In this document: one piece after another, positions 50,891-60,255 of the stretch
Layout of the letters: every line of letters starts with the position of its first letter
Position numbering within the stretch: position 1 is the stretch's first letter
Source: an uncultured Eubacteriales bacterium
Lineage (GTDB): Bacteria; Bacillota; Clostridia; Oscillospirales; Acutalibacteraceae
DNA length: 64,000 nt
Direction of reading: 5' to 3'
NCBI GenBank assembly: GCA_934486705.1
Contig: CAKSQS010000010.1
Span: forward strand, 1-64,000
Made by a program: the position numbers and the translations under genes
The notes under the pieces: generated by a model
The model's database searches: none
What the model saw: only the letters and a program-made list of their open reading frames with translations
Told to the model about the DNA's origin: nothing

Positions 50891-53800
50891 TCAGCCTATT
50901 TCAACGGCGACGCTTTTGCTCCACTCGGGCAGGGTTACGGTAGCTGCTCCGTTTACCGATTTCACAGTTCCGCTGCCCTTAATGCTGCCCGCAGCGGTAT
51001 CATACACCTTATAGGCGTATGTGCCGTTTGCAAGCGGTACGGTTATTTTTATTCCGCTGCGATTTTTAATATCGGGCTCTCTGTAGGTATAGGTGATAAT
51101 GCTTTCGCTGTCATACACCCATATACGGGCGCTCTTATCGGTCGCATAGCCCATTGCCTTCACGGCAGTGCTGTTAAGTGTGCAGGAAACGCCGACAGCG
51201 CCGCTTTCAAATGGAATATTAGCTGTAAAATCGCTTAAAAACGAAAGTCTTTCAAGCATTACGCCGCCTAATATCTTTTCCCAATACCACGAAACGCCGA
51301 CGCCCGCGCTTGACATTACGCCCATCCAATTCTGCTGATTGAATATATCGGCATTTATAATCTCATCGGCATAGTCTATACCTATTTCGGTAATAAATAC
51401 CGGCTTTTTATAATCGTTTGCAAGTTTTTTAACCTGATTTTCAAGCGCAGATACAGATGAGTAGCGGTATGTATGCACGTTTATAAAATCAAAACAGTCG
51501 TCCGTAGGCAAGGTATTATTCATACTTGCCGTGCTTACAGAAACCATACGTCCGTAAGGGTCGTTTGCGCGTATGTAGGCGGTCATTTCCTCGCACCATG
51601 CCTTTATATCGCCGTTTTCTCCGTCTGCCGAGGTTATTTCGTTGCAAAGCTCCAATGAAAAAATGCTGCGGGAATACCCCCAACGGGCAAGTATATAGCG
51701 AATGTAATTCTTCGTATCTGCCCGCGCCTGCGTATCTGTCCAGAAAAGCTCGGGCGAGGAAAGATAGCCGTTCCTTATAATATTAAACGGATTATCGCGC
51801 CACGCCGCGTCAGTACCGTCGGTCGAAAACGCACCGTGGTAGAAAAGCGCCGCTTGCAGATATACCCCGCGCTCCTCGCAAAGCTCCACTAAGGCGTCTA
51901 TTGCGGCGGCGTCGCTCGCTCCGCCGGAAAAATCGTTCGGCGCGTTTTCCTTTTTCATTAAGGAAAGCCCGAATTGCGATAACCATATCCGCATATAATT
52001 TCCGCCGTTTAAAGCTGTTTCGTTCACATATTCGGCATATTCCGCAAAGCTTTTTTGCCACCCGACGTTTATACCTATCGGCGTAAAGCTATCTCCGTTA
52101 CGCAAAGCGAACCGCGTACTGTTTTTTTCGGAAACCTTTACCGACCTGTCGCCCTTTGCGTTTTCGCCCGCTTCAATACAGCCGCCGAGCGTATCTACGG
52201 TCTTACCGTCAACCGAAAGCGCCGTATCAAACCGCCAAAGCCCGCCCGAGGGCAGCGAAAAACGAACAGCCCAGTGCGACGCGCCGTTCGGCGTTATATT
52301 ATTATCGGGGTGCAGAGTGTAATCCTCCGAATAAAACCCGAATACGTTAAGCTTTTCACCGTTTGGTCCGGTGAGGGCCATATTAAGGCTTACCGCCTCT
52401 GAATCGTACGGGTTTTCAAAGGAATCCGCAATATCAAAGGTCAATTCGGTTTTTTCGTTTGCAATAATATTGCTTTCCGCTGCCGAAACCGAAAGTATAT
52501 GCCCCGCATTCCCCGCGGGATCGCCGTATATCAGGCGATCTGATGAAAGGCAGGCGTTCGACGGGTCTTCAAATGAGCAGACAAGCAGCTCCGAATAATA
52601 AATTTCGCCGTTCTTATCCACCGCGTAGGCGCGGGATATAATGTTCTTTTTCTTATTGGGCGAATTTTCCGAATAAACCACCGCAGCGGAAAAATCAACG
52701 TAATCATTGCAGCGGTCGTACAAAACGAAATTGCTGTCGCGGCTGTCTGCGCGGGTCATTTTGCCGGTATAATTCAAATCGAAATTATCCGCGCCCGAGC
52801 TTATAAACGAATCCGCGGAGGCAATAATTATTCCGTAGGCGGTAATATCGCCGTTTAAGTAACAGCGGTTAATTACCCGCAGCGCGTCGCTGCCGCCCGA
52901 ATAGTGCTCGCGCTTGGCTCTGCCTATATGCCCCACGGGGGAAGCGTCGGTTTTTTCAAACACCGCCCCCACAGAAATATTTTCGCCGCTCGGTACGGTA
53001 AACTCAAATAAATCGGTAATCGCCGTGTTTTCCCGCATACCTACGCGCTGCGGCACTGCTGCGGCAACGCCGTTTACATACACTAAAAGCGTTCCGTTTT
53101 TTAAGCGGTAGCCGCTGTCGGGGCAAACGCGTACGGTAACCGTTTCCCCCGCCTTCGCAAAGGCGTTATCGATAAATAAAGCGCCGTTCGCCGTGCTTTT
53201 AAGCGCCACGGTCTGTGCCTTATACAAAAATTCGCTGATTATGGCATATTCTTTTTTAAGCTCCGCCGATAATGCGGATGTATCCCAATTTTTTATTTTT
53301 TCCGTAATTTCCGTATCGGTCAAACGGGTAAAATCGGTTTTCGGCGCTGCAGCCGCCAAAAAGGCTTTAAGGTCGGCGGAGTTCATTTTTTCGCCGCTTA
53401 CTGCCGCAAAGCTATCGCACAAATTGCAAAAATCCGAGTATTCCGCCTCGCTTTGCGTTCCCTGCGGTATAAGCGCGGCGCGCGCCGCAAGGCGTATGTC
53501 GCTTAAATTTTCATAAGCCGACGTATCGCCCGTAATTGCCGCAATACGCCGCAGCAGCTCAGCGCGGTTCACCGCCGAAAGCTCAAAATCGTAGGATATT
53601 ACCGCGTCGGCTCTTCCGTCCGATACCGATAAAATTTTAAGCGACGGCTTGGTTATTATAATTTTCTCACCGTTTGTAATTTGCTCGGAATATACGGTAG
53701 GCGCAGTGCCGTCGGTCGTGCAGTAAGCCCTTGTGCCCGTGGGAACGCTTATTATACACGGTGTTCCGTATCTTACCAAACCGCTTTTTACATCAGCCGT

Positions 53801-54574
53801 TGCCGGCTCTGCGGGCAAAAGCTCTGTGTAGCTGCGCGTTATGAAAAGCGAGCCTGCGGTAAGCGTGTTTTCTGCAGTCGAACCCGTTCCGAGCTTAAAA
53901 ATGAGCGCGCTTATTCCCTTTCCGCCGTTTGCCGCAACATATCTGAAATAATCGCCCGTAACGGTAATTTGCATGGGTGTGCGCTTTATAGAACCGTTAA
54001 CCTTGAAAAAATCGTATTTACCACCCGAATTTTCAAGCTCGCCGTAGCTGCCGTCCGACAGGCGAAGTGTGAGCGTGCCCCAGTTGGGGGTTACATTTTC
54101 GCTCGGCTTGCCGGTTTTGTACCCGCTCATATAATAGCTTACGCTTTCAACATTATCCCAATATGATGCGTCCGCCGCGCCTATCTGCCATTCAAACTGC
54201 GGCTGCACCGCGCTTGTGCGGGAATAATGCGTACCGAGGGCTGTAACCCCCAAATTATTCTTAACCGCGCTAAGCGGAATTTGAGCCTGTGTTTGCACGG
54301 TATAGATAAGCTGCGTCCATTTTTCCTTTAATTCGGAAATCAGCACATTTGCAGCCTTTCCGCCGTTTTTTGCATTATCAAGCGCGTTTAAAAACTCCGC
54401 CTTGCCCGATATATAGTTGCGCTTTTCGGCAAGCAGGCTGTCCGCTAAAGATATCCATGCCGAAAGCGCGTTTTCCGAAGAGTCGGTTTCTGCCGAGACA
54501 GCCGGCATAACGGAAAGCGCCAAAATTAAGGAAAGTATTATATTCGGTACTGCTTTTAAAAGTCTTCTCAACAT
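50891..54574 (-). CDS. Giant secreted GH5-like glycosidase with DUF5060
   Basis: A 1,227-residue extracellular enzyme. Signal peptide (1-28), a helical module 'ALSAWISLADSLLAEKRNY' (about 36-95) shared with the 1,204-residue protein at 60252, beta domains, a chitobiase C-terminal/HEX-like beta domain ('AYCTTDGTAPTVYSEQITNGE'), a DUF5060-type beta domain (about 690-820), and a C-terminal GH-A TIM barrel with 'NGGNYMRIWLSQFGLSL', the acid/base Glu979 in 'LELCNEITS' and nucleophile Glu1063 in 'FITEIGIDY'. No anchor motif is visible, so it is probably released or held through a beta domain. ATG 54574 has GGAAAGAGTGG before it; in-frame GTG 54595 is less likely. Confidence 0.82.
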   Translation of the reverse strand: MLRRLLKAVPNIILSLILALSVMPAVSAETDSSENALSAWISLADSLLAEKRNYISGKAEFLNALDNAKNGGKAANVLISELKEKWTQLIYTVQTQAQIPLSAVKNNLGVTALGTHYSRTSAVQPQFEWQIGAADASYWDNVESVSYYMSGYKTGKPSENVTPNWGTLTLRLSDGSYGELENSGGKYDFFKVNGSIKRTPMQITVTGDYFRYVAANGGKGISALIFKLGTGSTAENTLTAGSLFITRSYTELLPAEPATADVKSGLVRYGTPCIISVPTGTRAYCTTDGTAPTVYSEQITNGEKIIITKPSLKILSVSDGRADAVISYDFELSAVNRAELLRRIAAITGDTSAYENLSDIRLAARAALIPQGTQSEAEYSDFCNLCDSFAAVSGEKMNSADLKAFLAAAAPKTDFTRLTDTEITEKIKNWDTSALSAELKKEYAIISEFLYKAQTVALKSTANGALFIDNAFAKAGETVTVRVCPDSGYRLKNGTLLVYVNGVAAAVPQRVGMRENTAITDLFEFTVPSGENISVGAVFEKTDASPVGHIGRAKREHYSGGSDALRVINRCYLNGDITAYGIIIASADSFISSGADNFDLNYTGKMTRADSRDSNFVLYDRCNDYVDFSAAVVYSENSPNKKKNIISRAYAVDKNGEIYYSELLVCSFEDPSNACLSSDRLIYGDPAGNAGHILSVSAAESNIIANEKTELTFDIADSFENPYDSEAVSLNMALTGPNGEKLNVFGFYSEDYTLHPDNNITPNGASHWAVRFSLPSGGLWRFDTALSVDGKTVDTLGGCIEAGENAKGDRSVKVSEKNSTRFALRNGDSFTPIGINVGWQKSFAEYAEYVNETALNGGNYMRIWLSQFGLSLMKKENAPNDFSGGASDAAAIDALVELCEERGVYLQAALFYHGAFSTDGTDAAWRDNPFNIIRNGYLSSPELFWTDTQARADTKNYIRYILARWGYSRSIFSLELCNEITSADGENGDIKAWCEEMTAYIRANDPYGRMVSVSTASMNNTLPTDDCFDFINVHTYRYSSVSALENQVKKLANDYKKPVFITEIGIDYADEIINADIFNQQNWMGVMSSAGVGVSWYWEKILGGVMLERLSFLSDFTANIPFESGAVGVSCTLNSTAVKAMGYATDKSARIWVYDSESIITYTYREPDIKNRSGIKITVPLANGTYAYKVYDTAAGSIKGSGTVKSVNGAATVTLPEWSKSVAVEIG

Positions 54575-56202
54575 TTTTCCACTCTTTCCGCACACAGTGC
54601 AATATCGTGACGGAACTCGGGCACATAAAGGGTCAGTGTACCGTCGGTCACTTTAAAAATTTCGGGCTTTGAAAATTCACCGTTTTCGGTGTTGTAGCGC
54701 AAAACGCGGTAATCGCCGTTTTCAATCCTCAGGGTAAGCTCGGTATCGCCCGCCGCGCCGTTTGTGCGGTATGTAAAGGTATACGCGGGGTCATAAAGCC
54801 ACAAATAGGCATAATCGGTATTTACATACCCCAGCGCATTTGCCTTTTTCGGGTCAAGAAATACGTCTTCCCCCGTTACAGACCTGTGCCCGATATGATT
54901 CCACGGTATTCTTTTTGCAAATTCGGCGGCGTAAAGATAATCAATATACCCCTCTTCATTCGGCAGAGCGTCAATTTTCTCCCAGTACCACTGGCAGCCC
55001 GTTCCCGCGCTGCCGCACATAAGCCCCGCCCATATATGCTGGTGTATTACCGTTCTGTCCACAGCCGAATCCGCTGTCCATGCGGCGCCGCACTCGGAAA
55101 GCAGAACCGGCTTACCGTAGCATTTTGCGCACCACGCAACGTCCGATATTATCTGGTACACATTTGAAATATTACCGTAGCGGTGGTGGTTTATAAAATC
55201 AAAAGCGTCATCGTAAATTAAGGGATAAACAGGCGTTGAGGAGCTTGTGGTTACCATATGTCCCCTTGCATCCGTTTTGCGCAGGTATTCCGCCATTTCA
55301 CGGTGCCATGCGGCAATATCCGCGCTGTTACCCTCTGCCGCGCCCGCCTCGTTAAAAAGCTCGTAGCATAAAATATTGCAGGAATACCCCCATCGCGAAA
55401 CAACATAGCGCAGATATTTTTTCACATCCCGCTTTGCGCGTTCGTCGATGAAAAAATCGGCGGGCTTTTCAAGATAGCCGCCGTTTGTTGCGGCGTTAAA
55501 GCTGAAATCGTGCCAGTTGCGTTCGGTAACCGGACCTGTTTTTTCCTTTAAATTGGAATGGTTAAACAAAACCGCCTGAACGTATATACCGTATTGCTCG
55601 AATATTTCCATTATTCCGTCCAGCGTTTCGGCAGCATTAAGCGCAGCCGAAAAATCGGCTGGTGCGGCGTTTTTTGCAATCAGGCTCAAAAACCATTCGG
55701 TTGTAAGCCAAAGCCGCGTCCAATCAGCACCATGCCTGTGCAGCTTTTCGCAAATCTCCCTGTAATACTCACACGGCTGCGATTTATCGCCCCAGGCAAG
55801 ATTATGACCTATGGCGTTAAATACCTCGCCGTTTTCAAAAATGAAGGTGCGGCGGTTTACAGGCTCTACGGAAAGCACTCCGCGCTTATTTTCACTGTCG
55901 GCAACGCTGAATGCAAGCTGTCTTTTTTCGGCTTCTGTACCGTTTAAAATTACCGTTATTTCCCCGCGGTACTCCCCTGCCGCCGAAACCGAAAGCCTTA
56001 TAAGAAAGCGCCCGCCGCCTATGTAAAACGCGTCGGCAAAGCCTGTATTCCCGTGCTCTGTGCCGTAATTCAAGACTATGCGTACGCTCTCGGGGTCATA
56101 AAAATCCCCCTTAATTTCGGGACATACAAGCTCAAATTCAATTTTGCGGTTTATCTCGGGATTTTCGGTTATAAGCCTGATGCTTTTTATAAGAGCCGTC
56201 AT
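54568..56202 (-). CDS. Cytoplasmic GH5-like glycosidase with N-terminal DUF5060
   Basis: A 544-residue protein with no signal peptide: an N-terminal DUF5060-type beta sandwich (about 8-100), then a GH-A barrel: 'IGHNLAWGDKSQPCEYY', 'GADWTRLWLTTEWFLSLI', acid/base Glu285 in 'YELFNEAGAAE', nucleophile Glu370 in 'VLLSECGAAW', and 'TGCQWYWEKIDALP' near the last strand. It probably trims oligosaccharides imported from outside. Overlaps the start of the giant enzyme by seven bases. It lies between that gene and a GH3. Confidence 0.82.
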   Translation of the reverse strand: MTALIKSIRLITENPEINRKIEFELVCPEIKGDFYDPESVRIVLNYGTEHGNTGFADAFYIGGGRFLIRLSVSAAGEYRGEITVILNGTEAEKRQLAFSVADSENKRGVLSVEPVNRRTFIFENGEVFNAIGHNLAWGDKSQPCEYYREICEKLHRHGADWTRLWLTTEWFLSLIAKNAAPADFSAALNAAETLDGIMEIFEQYGIYVQAVLFNHSNLKEKTGPVTERNWHDFSFNAATNGGYLEKPADFFIDERAKRDVKKYLRYVVSRWGYSCNILCYELFNEAGAAEGNSADIAAWHREMAEYLRKTDARGHMVTTSSSTPVYPLIYDDAFDFINHHRYGNISNVYQIISDVAWCAKCYGKPVLLSECGAAWTADSAVDRTVIHQHIWAGLMCGSAGTGCQWYWEKIDALPNEEGYIDYLYAAEFAKRIPWNHIGHRSVTGEDVFLDPKKANALGYVNTDYAYLWLYDPAYTFTYRTNGAAGDTELTLRIENGDYRVLRYNTENGEFSKPEIFKVTDGTLTLYVPEFRHDIALCAERVEKC

Positions 56203-56219
56203 ATCACTGCTTCCCCCTT

Positions 56220-58364
56220 TTAAATAACGGAAATTTTAAGCTTTTGCACATCTAAGCAGTTTTTGCCCACGAATATGTCAAACTCGCCCTTTTCAACGCA
56301 GAATTCGCCCTTTGCGTTATAAAACGCAAGCTCCTCTTTTCCAAGGCGGAATTTCACCTCGGCTGTTTTTCCCGCTTTTATAAATACCTTTTCAAAGCCC
56401 TTAAGCTCGCGTATGGGTCTTGACATACTCGCGCAGCAGTCCCTTATGTAGCACTGCGCCGTTTCCTTTCCGTCAACCCTGCCTGCGTTTTTAATATTTA
56501 CCGAAATAACAAATTGCCCGCCGCCGTTAATTTCTTCAAGCGTTATTGCGTCTCTCTCCGCTGCGGGTACGGAGTATTCAAATTCGGTAAAGCTAAGCCC
56601 GTAGCCGAACGGGTACATGGGGTCTGAACGGCAATCCTCATAATTGCGAACGGTAGTTGTATCGTACATAAGACCGTAATATCCGTTAACATCCATACTC
56701 ACGCGGCCCGAGTTATAGTAAATAGGCACTTGCCCCACCACGCGCGGCATTGTGGCGGTAAGCTTGCCGCTCGGGTTTACATCGCCGAACAGAATATCAG
56801 CCGCTGCGTTTCCCGTTTCACTGCCGCAGTGCCACGAATAAAGAATTGCGTCGAAATACGGTTCTATGCTTTCAAGCGCCACGGGTCTTCCGTAGCACAA
56901 TACCCCGATAACCGGCTTGCCAAGCCTGTGCGCCGATAATACATATTCCTTTTGCGCGTCGCTCATTTCAATATTGCTCAGACTTCTCGCCTCGCCCGTT
57001 ACGGCGTTGCTCTCGCCGAGCACTAAAATAACCGCGTCGCAAAACTGACTTCTGAAACGCATTTCCTCGGGCAGTGCCGAGATGACAACATCGCCGCGGC
57101 AGACATTTCGTATGCCGTCTATAACCGAAACGGAGCGTTCAATATCAAAATCAATGGTCCATGAGCCTAAAATCGCCCGTTTTTCATCCTTCAAAGGACC
57201 GTACACCGCAACATTGCTTTCCTTTTTAAGCGGCAGCACCGAATTTTTGTTTTTAAGCAGCACCATGCATTCGCCCGCAAACTCTCTTGCAAAGCTTTGG
57301 TGCTCTCTGCGGTCAACCGCAATAGGTGTAACGCTCGGATGCTCAAACAGCCCCTTTTCAAGCTTAACGCATAATATTCTGCGCACGGAATCGTCAATGG
57401 TGCTTTCCTCTACAGTGCCGTTTTTTACAAGCTCTTCAAGATAATCGGAATAATAGTAGGAAGCCATATCCATATCAAGCCCCGCGTTTATGGCAAGGCG
57501 GGCGCAGTCCTCCTTATCCTTTGCAACGCCCTGACCTATAAGCTGCTTTATAGAGGCATAATCGCTTACCACAAACCCTTCAAAGCCGAGCTCGCCCCTT
57601 AAAACGTCGGTCAGCAAATAGCGGCTTGATGTTACGGGCTGCCCGCTCACCTCGTTGAAAGAGGACATAACGGTTTTAACCCCCGCCTTTATTGCCGCAC
57701 GGAACGGTTTAAGATAATAATTGCGCAAATTATAATCCGATACCTCGGCGCGGTGGTAATCTCTGCCGCCCTCTGCAAGGCTGTAGGCTATATAGTGCTT
57801 AGCGCAGGCAAGCATTGTTCTTTTATCCGAAATATCGTTCCCCTGCAAGCCGCTTACAACCGCTGCGGAGAACCGTTCGCCTATATACGGGTCTTCGCCG
57901 GGGCTTTCTATTATTCTGCCCCAGCGCGGGTCGTGCGAAACGTCGAGCATGGGCGTAAAAGCCCAGTGCAAGCCGTCGTTAACAGCCTCTAACCTTGTGT
58001 ATTCATACGCCTTTTTAATAAAATCCTCATTAAAGGACGCCGCCATGGCAAGCGGAATGGGATACACGGTTTTATGCCCGTGTATTACGTCCTTTCCGAA
58101 AAGCATAGGCACGCCTATTTCCTGCATTGCAAATTCCTGAATTTCATTAAGCAGGCTGAGGGTAGTTCTGCACTGACCGTCCTCATTGCCGGCAAACTGC
58201 GTGTTGCCTACTATCATAGAGCCGGGGCGTCTTTCGCGTATAAGCTGTTTTACGCCCTCTATATCCTTTATGTTAAAGCCTATTTGGGTCAGCTGCCCTA
58301 TTTTATCCTTTAAGGACATTTCGGCAAGCATTTCGTTTGCGCGCTTTAATATTTGACTGTTCAT
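56220..58364 (-). CDS. GH3 beta-glycosidase
   Basis: A 714-residue GH3 enzyme without signal peptide. 'KDKIGQLTQIGFNI', the substrate-binding 'FGKDVIHGHKTVYPIPLAMAASF', 'CAKHYIAYSLAEGGRDYH' with the Lys-His pair (about 189-190) and the nucleophile Asp268 in 'GFVVSDYASIKQ'; a C-terminal FnIII domain ends the chain (about 620-714). AGGAGG in front of ATG 58364. It would hydrolyse short beta-linked glucosides or mannosides in the cytosol. Confidence 0.9.
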   Translation of the reverse strand: MNSQILKRANEMLAEMSLKDKIGQLTQIGFNIKDIEGVKQLIRERRPGSMIVGNTQFAGNEDGQCRTTLSLLNEIQEFAMQEIGVPMLFGKDVIHGHKTVYPIPLAMAASFNEDFIKKAYEYTRLEAVNDGLHWAFTPMLDVSHDPRWGRIIESPGEDPYIGERFSAAVVSGLQGNDISDKRTMLACAKHYIAYSLAEGGRDYHRAEVSDYNLRNYYLKPFRAAIKAGVKTVMSSFNEVSGQPVTSSRYLLTDVLRGELGFEGFVVSDYASIKQLIGQGVAKDKEDCARLAINAGLDMDMASYYYSDYLEELVKNGTVEESTIDDSVRRILCVKLEKGLFEHPSVTPIAVDRREHQSFAREFAGECMVLLKNKNSVLPLKKESNVAVYGPLKDEKRAILGSWTIDFDIERSVSVIDGIRNVCRGDVVISALPEEMRFRSQFCDAVILVLGESNAVTGEARSLSNIEMSDAQKEYVLSAHRLGKPVIGVLCYGRPVALESIEPYFDAILYSWHCGSETGNAAADILFGDVNPSGKLTATMPRVVGQVPIYYNSGRVSMDVNGYYGLMYDTTTVRNYEDCRSDPMYPFGYGLSFTEFEYSVPAAERDAITLEEINGGGQFVISVNIKNAGRVDGKETAQCYIRDCCASMSRPIRELKGFEKVFIKAGKTAEVKFRLGKEELAFYNAKGEFCVEKGEFDIFVGKNCLDVQKLKISVI

Positions 58365-58416
58365 TTTTCCTCCTAAGCCCCGCACGGGTTTTCGGTAATA
58401 TCCGATGCGGCATTTT

Positions 58417-60255
58417 TTATTCGGGACTTACCGCCACGGCTATATCGCGGGTAAAATCGGGCACGTTTACTTTCAGCATACCGCCCGAGTGGTCTGCGCT
58501 TTCCTCTTTTACCGTGCTGCCCGTCCATGGGTCTATCCACTCAATTTTATATTTCCCGGCGTTAAGCTTTAACGAAGCCGATACTCCCGAGCGTGTTTCA
58601 GCCGTGACCGACTGATAATTATAATCGGTATCGTAAAACCAGGCGTATGCGTCGGTATCCGAGCGATAACCGCAAACGGAAACGTTTTCATGTGTCAGAG
58701 ACGAGCTTGATTTAAGCACCGAATAATACCTTTTGCCGAGCAGATCCATTCTGCCGAGGAAATCGCTTAACGGCTTATACTGCTTGTAGCCGCCGTTTTC
58801 GGGTATTGCGTCTATCTGCTCCCAGTACCAGCTTGCCGCCGCACCGCAGGAAAGCCCCATGGCGCATGACCATATTTGCTGGTGCATTACCGTTTCGTTT
58901 ACAATCGCCTCGTCCCAGCTTATTCCAAGCTCAGATGCAAAAACGGGCTTATTATACATAATCGTATAGCTTGAAAGCTTTGTAAGATACTGCTCAAGCG
59001 AGGCATAGCCGTACCAGTGCACATTTATAAAATCAAAAAGCTTATCAAATATTATGGGGTCGTCGTATTTGGCGGAGCTTACCGAGATCATATGGTTATT
59101 CGCGTCTGTTTTGCGAATGTAATCGCACATTTCCGCACACCACGCGCGAATATCGGATCCATCACCCGTGCAGGTGCTTATTTCGTTGCAAAGCTCCCAG
59201 TTGAGAATATTTTTTGAATAGCCGTAGCGGGCTATCATATACCTTATGTAGCACTTAGCGTCCGCAATTGCGTGTTCATCCTTCCAGAAATCCCCCGCAG
59301 TTTTCAAATAGCCGTATTTTTTACCGTATTTAAACGGCATACTGCCCCAGCAGGCGTCGCTGCCGCTATCCATAAACTGACCGTGATGATAAAGGGTCAT
59401 GGTAATGTAAACGCCGTTTTCCGCGCAGGTATCAAACAGTCGGTCAAGCGCCGCCGCTTTATTCAGGTTTTCGGTGAAATCATTGGTTTTCCCGCCGCTT
59501 GAATAAAGGGTAAGGTCGTACTGCGCCATCCACATACGCATATAGTTTCCGCCGTTTTCCGCAATTTTCTTTACGGAATCGGAATAGAATATCCAGTCGT
59601 AGCTTGATGCGCTTGTGTTGTTCCAACAAACGTTATGCCCTATCGGCTGATATATCTCTCCGTTTTCAAAGGAGAAGAAATACGGGTTTTTCTTATCTAC
59701 ATATATAAACCCTTTATCGTTCGCCGCAGGCTTGCTTTCGTAAATATTTATGATGCCCGAAACGGTATCCTTAATTTCGCCCTTTTCGGTAAAGGTGATT
59801 TTATACTCCCATGTACCCGCAGAGGGCGGAGTTACACGCAATCTGAATGAATCCGTGTTTTCAAGCGGCAGACCCACGCGCCCCGCCTCCGACCAGCCGT
59901 AGGCACGGTAGAAAAACGCGGGTGCGGTAAGCGTTTCGCCGTCGGGGCTTTTCATTTCAAGGTCCACGGCGTTTTCGGCAGGGTCGAACATATTGCCCGT
60001 AAGGTCGGAAATATGCAGCTCTAACTCTAATTTTTTGCCTGTGCGCGGCATTTTTGTAAGACAAGCCACATCTGTAATTCTGCCGCTGCCCTTTAAGGGA
60101 TTTTCGGAATTGAGCGTAAGGGATATATCCTTATAAACCGTCTCCTTTTTTACAGGCGTTATTTCGGAGGAAACGGAGCTTGTGCCGCCCTTATTGCAGC
60201 CCGCCGCCGCAATAAGCGTAAGCACGGCAAGCGCCAAAGAAATCAATCTTTTCAT
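58417..60255 (-). CDS. Surface lipoprotein GH5-like glycosidase with DUF5060
   Basis: A 612-residue lipoprotein: signal and lipobox 'AAAGC' (Cys20), DUF5060-type beta domain (about 40-175), GH-A barrel (about 195-500) with 'NGGNYMRMWMAQYDLTL', acid/base Glu358 in 'WELCNEISTC', nucleophile Glu442 in 'VFASELGISW', and a C-terminal beta domain ('GSTVKEESADHSGGMLKV'). Of the three paralogues only this one is tethered to the membrane. Starts four bases inside the stop of the 1,204-residue gene. Likely the outside-in counterpart of the cytosolic enzyme. Confidence 0.84.
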   Translation of the reverse strand: MKRLISLALAVLTLIAAAGCNKGGTSSVSSEITPVKKETVYKDISLTLNSENPLKGSGRITDVACLTKMPRTGKKLELELHISDLTGNMFDPAENAVDLEMKSPDGETLTAPAFFYRAYGWSEAGRVGLPLENTDSFRLRVTPPSAGTWEYKITFTEKGEIKDTVSGIINIYESKPAANDKGFIYVDKKNPYFFSFENGEIYQPIGHNVCWNNTSASSYDWIFYSDSVKKIAENGGNYMRMWMAQYDLTLYSSGGKTNDFTENLNKAAALDRLFDTCAENGVYITMTLYHHGQFMDSGSDACWGSMPFKYGKKYGYLKTAGDFWKDEHAIADAKCYIRYMIARYGYSKNILNWELCNEISTCTGDGSDIRAWCAEMCDYIRKTDANNHMISVSSAKYDDPIIFDKLFDFINVHWYGYASLEQYLTKLSSYTIMYNKPVFASELGISWDEAIVNETVMHQQIWSCAMGLSCGAAASWYWEQIDAIPENGGYKQYKPLSDFLGRMDLLGKRYYSVLKSSSSLTHENVSVCGYRSDTDAYAWFYDTDYNYQSVTAETRSGVSASLKLNAGKYKIEWIDPWTGSTVKEESADHSGGMLKVNVPDFTRDIAVAVSPE